A stretch of DNA of 64,000 nucleotides from Streptomyces roseifaciens (GTDB lineage Bacteria > Actinomycetota > Actinomycetes > Streptomycetales > Streptomycetaceae): NCBI RefSeq assembly GCF_001445655.1, contig NZ_LNBE01000003.1:2028530-2092529 (forward strand), in the 5' to 3' direction. The notes under the pieces were generated by a model that was given only the letters and a program-made list of their open reading frames with translations, had not been told where the DNA came from and ran no database searches. A program made the position numbers and the translations under genes. Positions within the stretch are counted from its first letter, which is position 1. The number at the start of each line of letters is the position of its first letter. Positions 61,601 through 64,000 of the stretch are shown piece by piece.

Positions 61601-64000
61601 GCCGTACTGGCAGCACTACGCCATGCCGCGCCCCGCCGGCCAGGAACGCGCACCCAGGATGACCGTACAGATCGACGGCGGCAATTACGGACGGCGCTAT
61701 CCGCCGCAGGATGCGGCCCGGGGGGCCACGGAACGGCCGGGGAGTGCGGACCGGCGGAAGACTGCGGACGAACCCGCCCCCGGATCCGCGCAGTCCACCG
61801 GGCCCCGCGCGGTCGTCCCGCCGGCACCTCTCGCACCGCCGGTGCCGCCGCCCCGGGCGGTCCCGCCCGCTGTTCCCGCACCGCCTGCCGAACCCGAGGC
61901 GGCGCCTGTACGGCCCGGCGTCTTCGGCATGCCCGAGGCGCCTGCGCTGCCCGGCGTCCAGGCTCCGGCCGTGGAGCTGCACGGGCCCGAGCCGGTTCCG
62001 GCGGTGCTCCCCGTACCGCCGGATGCGTCCCCGTTTCCAGCCCCTTCCCCACCCCCGCCGGCCGACGAGGACGACGCCCGGGTCGCCCTGATCGAGGACG
62101 CCCAGCGCCAGACAGCCGACGCCCACGCCGTCTTCCTGCGCTCCATGAGCGAGGCGCATCAGGCATTCCTGAGGATGTCCGAGACGTCCTTCGCGGCGCT
62201 GGTGGGAACAGCGCCCGGTGAGCCCGCGGCCCCGCTGCCGGAGCGGTCCTCCGGCATGCTTGAGGCGTCCGCAGCCGTGCCCCCGGCCGCCCGGCCGGAC
62301 AGCACGGCAGTCCCCTTGCCCGCCGTCCCGGCCCTCGTACCGTCTCCTGTCGTGCCGCAGGCCGTCGAAGCCGTCACCGGGCCCGGCCCGGCGGAGTTCG
62401 ACCCTGCGCAACTGGAGGAGGAACTGCTGGCTGTCGTGGCCGAGCGGACGGGCTACCCGCTCGAGATGCTCGACCTGGACATGGAGCTGGAGTCGGAGCT
62501 GGGCATCGACTCCATCAAACGTGTGGAGATCCTCTCCGTGCTGCGGCAACGGACGGGGGAGTTGCCCGAAATGCAGGGCGACCCGACGGAGCTGGTGTCC
62601 CTGCGGACGCTCCGGCAGGTCGTCGGCAAGATCCGGGAGGCGACCGGCGGCACGGCGGCGGTTGCGGACGCACCGGCGCTGGGGCCCGCTCCCGCCGAGG
62701 CACCGGCGCTTCCTCCCGGTCCTTCCGGCTCCGCCACGGCGCCGGGGCGGCCGGCCCGGGCCCCGGCCGTCGTGGGGCGCTACGCGCTGCGCACCGTCCC
62801 CGCCCCGCCCACCGGCCTGGCGGTGCCCGGCCTGGGGAAGCACGTCCTGCACGTGGTCGACGGAGGTTCCGGACTCGCCGCCCTCGTGGCCCGGCGCCTG
62901 GGGGAGCGGGGAGTCCCCGCCGAAGCCGTCACGGAGCCGCCGCCGGGGAGCCGGGCGGTGCTGCTGCTGGGCGGCCTGGCCGAGGACCTGACGGTCGACG
63001 CCATGCTGGAGGTGCAGCGGGACGCCTTCCGGACGGCGCGCACGGTGGCACCGCGGTTCGCCGAGGAGGGCGGGGTGTTCGTCACCGTGCAGGACACGGG
63101 CGGGGACTTCGGAGCCGGGGGCGCGCAGGGCGAGCGGGCCTGGCTGGGCGGCCTCGCGGGCCTCGTGCGGACGCTCGCCGGGGAATGGCCGGAGGCCGTG
63201 GTCAAGGCCGTCGACTGCGCGCGATCGGGTCGTTCGCCGGAGGCGGTGGCCGACGCGGTCGTCGGGGAACTGCTCGACGGAGGGCCGTTGCTGGAAGTGG
63301 GCCTCCCTGCGGACGGGAGCCGTGTGACGGGAGTGGCCGTCCTCGCCCCGCCGGGAGCGGAGGACGGCGGCCCGGGCCCCGACGACGTCATTGTCGTCAC
63401 CGGTGGCGCCCGCGGGGTGACCGCCGCCGCGGTGACGGCGCTCGCCCGGTCCAGGCGGCCGCGGCTGGCCTTGCTGGGCCGCACCGAACTGGCCGACGAG
63501 CCCCCGGGGCTGCCGCCGGGGAGGGACGAACCCGCCCTCGTACGGGCGCTCGCCGCGCAGCGACCGGGTGCCACCCCGGCCGGACTCGCCGAGGAGGCCC
63601 GTCGCATCCTGGCAGTCCGCGAGATCCGGGGGACCCTCTCCGCGATCGAGGAAGCAGGCGCGCCCGTGCGTTACATCCCGGCTGACACACGCGACCCCGA
63701 CGCAGTGCGAACCGCTTTGCACGTCGTGCGCACCGCATGGGGACCGGTCACCGGCATCGTCCACGGTGCCGGAGTGCTGGCGGACAAGCGGATCGCGGAC
63801 AAGACCGACCAGCAGTTCGACGACGTCTTCGGCACCAAGGTCTCGGGGTTGCGCGTGCTCCTGGACGCGACGGCCGGCGACCCGCTGCGGACCCTCTGCC
63901 TGTTCTCGTCCGTCGCCGGCTGCTTCGGGAACCCGGGGCAGAGCGACTACGCGATGGCCAACGAGACCCTCCACCAGGTGGCGGCCGGCGAGGCGGCCGC
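58698..64000 (+). CDS. pfaA: PfaA-like iterative polyketide/fatty-acid synthase KS-AT-ACP-KR (runs off right edge)
   Basis: ATG 58698 opens a frame with no stop before the edge; 1767 codons are seen. KS: DAACAGS (Cys210), VEAHGTGTKAGD and KSQIGHTKSAAG. A TP/SP-repeat linker follows. AT: GQGAQYVGMGG, GHSLGE (Ser735) and AFHSP; a 15-bp-repeat insert lies inside it. After a Pro-rich stretch there is one ACP, ELGIDSIKRVEIL (Ser1272), the PfaA-type motif. The KR starts near residue 1565 (VTGGARGVT) and has Ser and Tyr1751 in SSVAGCFGNPGQSDYAMANE. PUFA PfaA proteins have four to nine tandem ACPs; a single one is unusual. The product is probably a fatty or glycolipid-like chain. Confidence 0.93.
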   Translation, partial: MPDEPLPRRVPVAVVGLGALLPDARDVEQSWRLILGRRNLMRDVPPTRWLTDDYYHPVPGTPQKIYTRRGAFLPTVDFDPMAYGILPQNLASTDTAQLLALLVAEQVLRDAADGGAVRPDGDRVAVVLGTAALGLLAESNAPTQRPVWLKALREHGLPEAEAQAVCDRINAHYPPPTEATFPGLLSNVVAGRIAARFDLHGTNHTTDAACAGSFAALSTALDELSLGRADLVLTGGVDATNDIGMFCCFTTTPALSPTQECRPFAEDADGTMLGEAVVMFALKRLADAERDGDGVYAVIRGLGSSSDGRGTAIYAPRAGGQALALRRAYEEAGYAPATVELVEAHGTGTKAGDQAEFTALREVFAPTGRADRQWCALGSVKSQIGHTKSAAGAVGLLKAVLALHHKVLPPTINADRPHPGLHMQTSPFYLNTLTRPWIRAGDTPRRASVSSFGFGGSNFHVTLEEHRAPTPTPTPSPSPSPSSNPSPSPAPSRIPAASRPRLRTAPTELLLLCADSAEELRERVADLRRAAEEAGARPAHGLAGLARRTQEDFRPDAGRRLAVLATDTARLVERLDRVAAGLDAGETPDRPLALHWGAEPREPGRLALLFPGQGAQYVGMGGDLAAHHPGALAVWDAVSSGTGPEGASPGGADPEGAGPGGADLEGAGLGGAGSGGMPLHRVVFPPPLPDDQQAAQQELLTATEWAQPALAAHSLALLALLDEFGLRPDAVAGHSLGELVALHAAGAYDGETLMRLSRARGEAMRDAGAATPGAMLVVLAGLPEVRDALAQSGAEDVWIANHNGPGQTVVSGTPEAIATVAARMKAAGTATVPPATSAAFHSPLVAAARAPFAAALAAATLSPPGMEVFSNTDAAPYPAAAEEIRARLAGHLTEPVRFTEQIEAMYRAGVRTFVEAGPGATLTALVDRILGDRPHLAVPLDRRGTHGVTAFQDALARLSVHGIPLDFAPYWQHYAMPRPAGQERAPRMTVQIDGGNYGRRYPPQDAARGATERPGSADRRKTADEPAPGSAQSTGPRAVVPPAPLAPPVPPPRAVPPAVPAPPAEPEAAPVRPGVFGMPEAPALPGVQAPAVELHGPEPVPAVLPVPPDASPFPAPSPPPPADEDDARVALIEDAQRQTADAHAVFLRSMSEAHQAFLRMSETSFAALVGTAPGEPAAPLPERSSGMLEASAAVPPAARPDSTAVPLPAVPALVPSPVVPQAVEAVTGPGPAEFDPAQLEEELLAVVAERTGYPLEMLDLDMELESELGIDSIKRVEILSVLRQRTGELPEMQGDPTELVSLRTLRQVVGKIREATGGTAAVADAPALGPAPAEAPALPPGPSGSATAPGRPARAPAVVGRYALRTVPAPPTGLAVPGLGKHVLHVVDGGSGLAALVARRLGERGVPAEAVTEPPPGSRAVLLLGGLAEDLTVDAMLEVQRDAFRTARTVAPRFAEEGGVFVTVQDTGGDFGAGGAQGERAWLGGLAGLVRTLAGEWPEAVVKAVDCARSGRSPEAVADAVVGELLDGGPLLEVGLPADGSRVTGVAVLAPPGAEDGGPGPDDVIVVTGGARGVTAAAVTALARSRRPRLALLGRTELADEPPGLPPGRDEPALVRALAAQRPGATPAGLAEEARRILAVREIRGTLSAIEEAGAPVRYIPADTRDPDAVRTALHVVRTAWGPVTGIVHGAGVLADKRIADKTDQQFDDVFGTKVSGLRVLLDATAGDPLRTLCLFSSVAGCFGNPGQSDYAMANETLHQVAAGEAA
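60100..60170 (+). repeat. 6-bp coding repeats in the KS-AT linker
   Basis: CCGACT is repeated and grades into CCGAGC, encoding alternating Pro-Thr and Pro-Ser. It separates the KS from the AT domain and probably forms an extended flexible rod. Confidence 0.8.
60626..60715 (+). repeat. Six 15-bp coding repeats inside the AT domain
   Basis: Six consecutive 15-mers of the type CCCTGAGGGAGCGAG / CCCTGGGGGAGCCGA encode pentapeptides PEGAS, PGGAD, PEGAG, PGGAD, LEGAG, LGGAG. They lie between GQGAQYVGMGG and the nucleophile motif GHSLGE. The frame is kept, so copy number can vary without loss of the protein. Confidence 0.85.

Overview
The window is chromosomal DNA of a Streptomyces-type actinomycete. 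The evidence is very high G+C, strongly GC-biased third codon positions, frequent GTG and TTG starts behind GGAGG-like ribosome sites, and many actinobacterial families (DUF1272, DUF488, DUF4232, DUF2252, MIB-type terpene synthase). No rRNA, tRNA, CRISPR array, transposase or integrase is visible. The gene mix (stress enzymes, secreted proteins, paralogues, secondary metabolism, gene remnants) fits an accessory or sub-arm region rather than the core.

Layout. 1-6.5 kb: a urate-oxidase-like gene leaving the left edge, small secreted or metal-binding proteins, an ABM-fold monooxygenase, a PQQ-propeller lipoprotein and a SnoaL-like protein. 6.5-13.4 kb: beta-carbonic anhydrase, an amidohydrolase with a duplicated translation start, a cytochrome P450, and a two-gene unit of a phosphatidylserine-decarboxylase-like enzyme plus an S10 serine carboxypeptidase. 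13.4-17.4 kb: a MarR regulator divergent from quercetinase (queD), then the C11 terpene pair (2-methylisoborneol-type synthase plus geranyl-diphosphate 2-C-methyltransferase), closed by a strong hairpin. 17.4-22.5 kb: an EgtD-like methyltransferase, a large-subunit catalase whose frame is broken by one base in a G run, and a phosphodiesterase. 22.5-28.3 kb: an adenylation-carrier-membrane acyltransferase fusion, nadE, and a TetR gene divergent from a GNAT-NTF2 fusion. 28.3-44.6 kb: a PhoD-like phosphatase, lipoprotein, membrane proteins, a LAL-type LuxR regulator, an MFS exporter coupled to a K+ channel, a lipid-kinase-like protein, DUF2252 and a Na+/H+ antiporter. 44.8-50.5 kb: a tightly overlapping molybdenum hydroxylase operon of PaoABC type with its XdhC/PaoD chaperone, divergent from a TetR gene across paired palindromes. 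50.5-55.6 kb: amidase, DUF6492, a 2OG oxygenase, an orphan solute-binding protein with two matching upstream palindromes, and decayed sequence including a serine-hydrolase remnant. 55.7-64 kb: a P450, a PfaD-type enoyl reductase and a PfaA-like iterative synthase (KS-AT-ACP-KR) that runs off the right edge.

Genes that clearly work together: the terpene synthase and its methyltransferase; the four-gene molybdoenzyme operon with its regulator; the MFS and K+ channel genes (overlapping GTGA); and the P450-pfaD-pfaA cluster. Those most worth a second look are the A-T-acyltransferase fusion, the PSD-like/S10 pair, the single-carrier PfaA-like synthase with its P450, the EgtD paralogue with altered substrate-site residues, and several repeat-based control regions.
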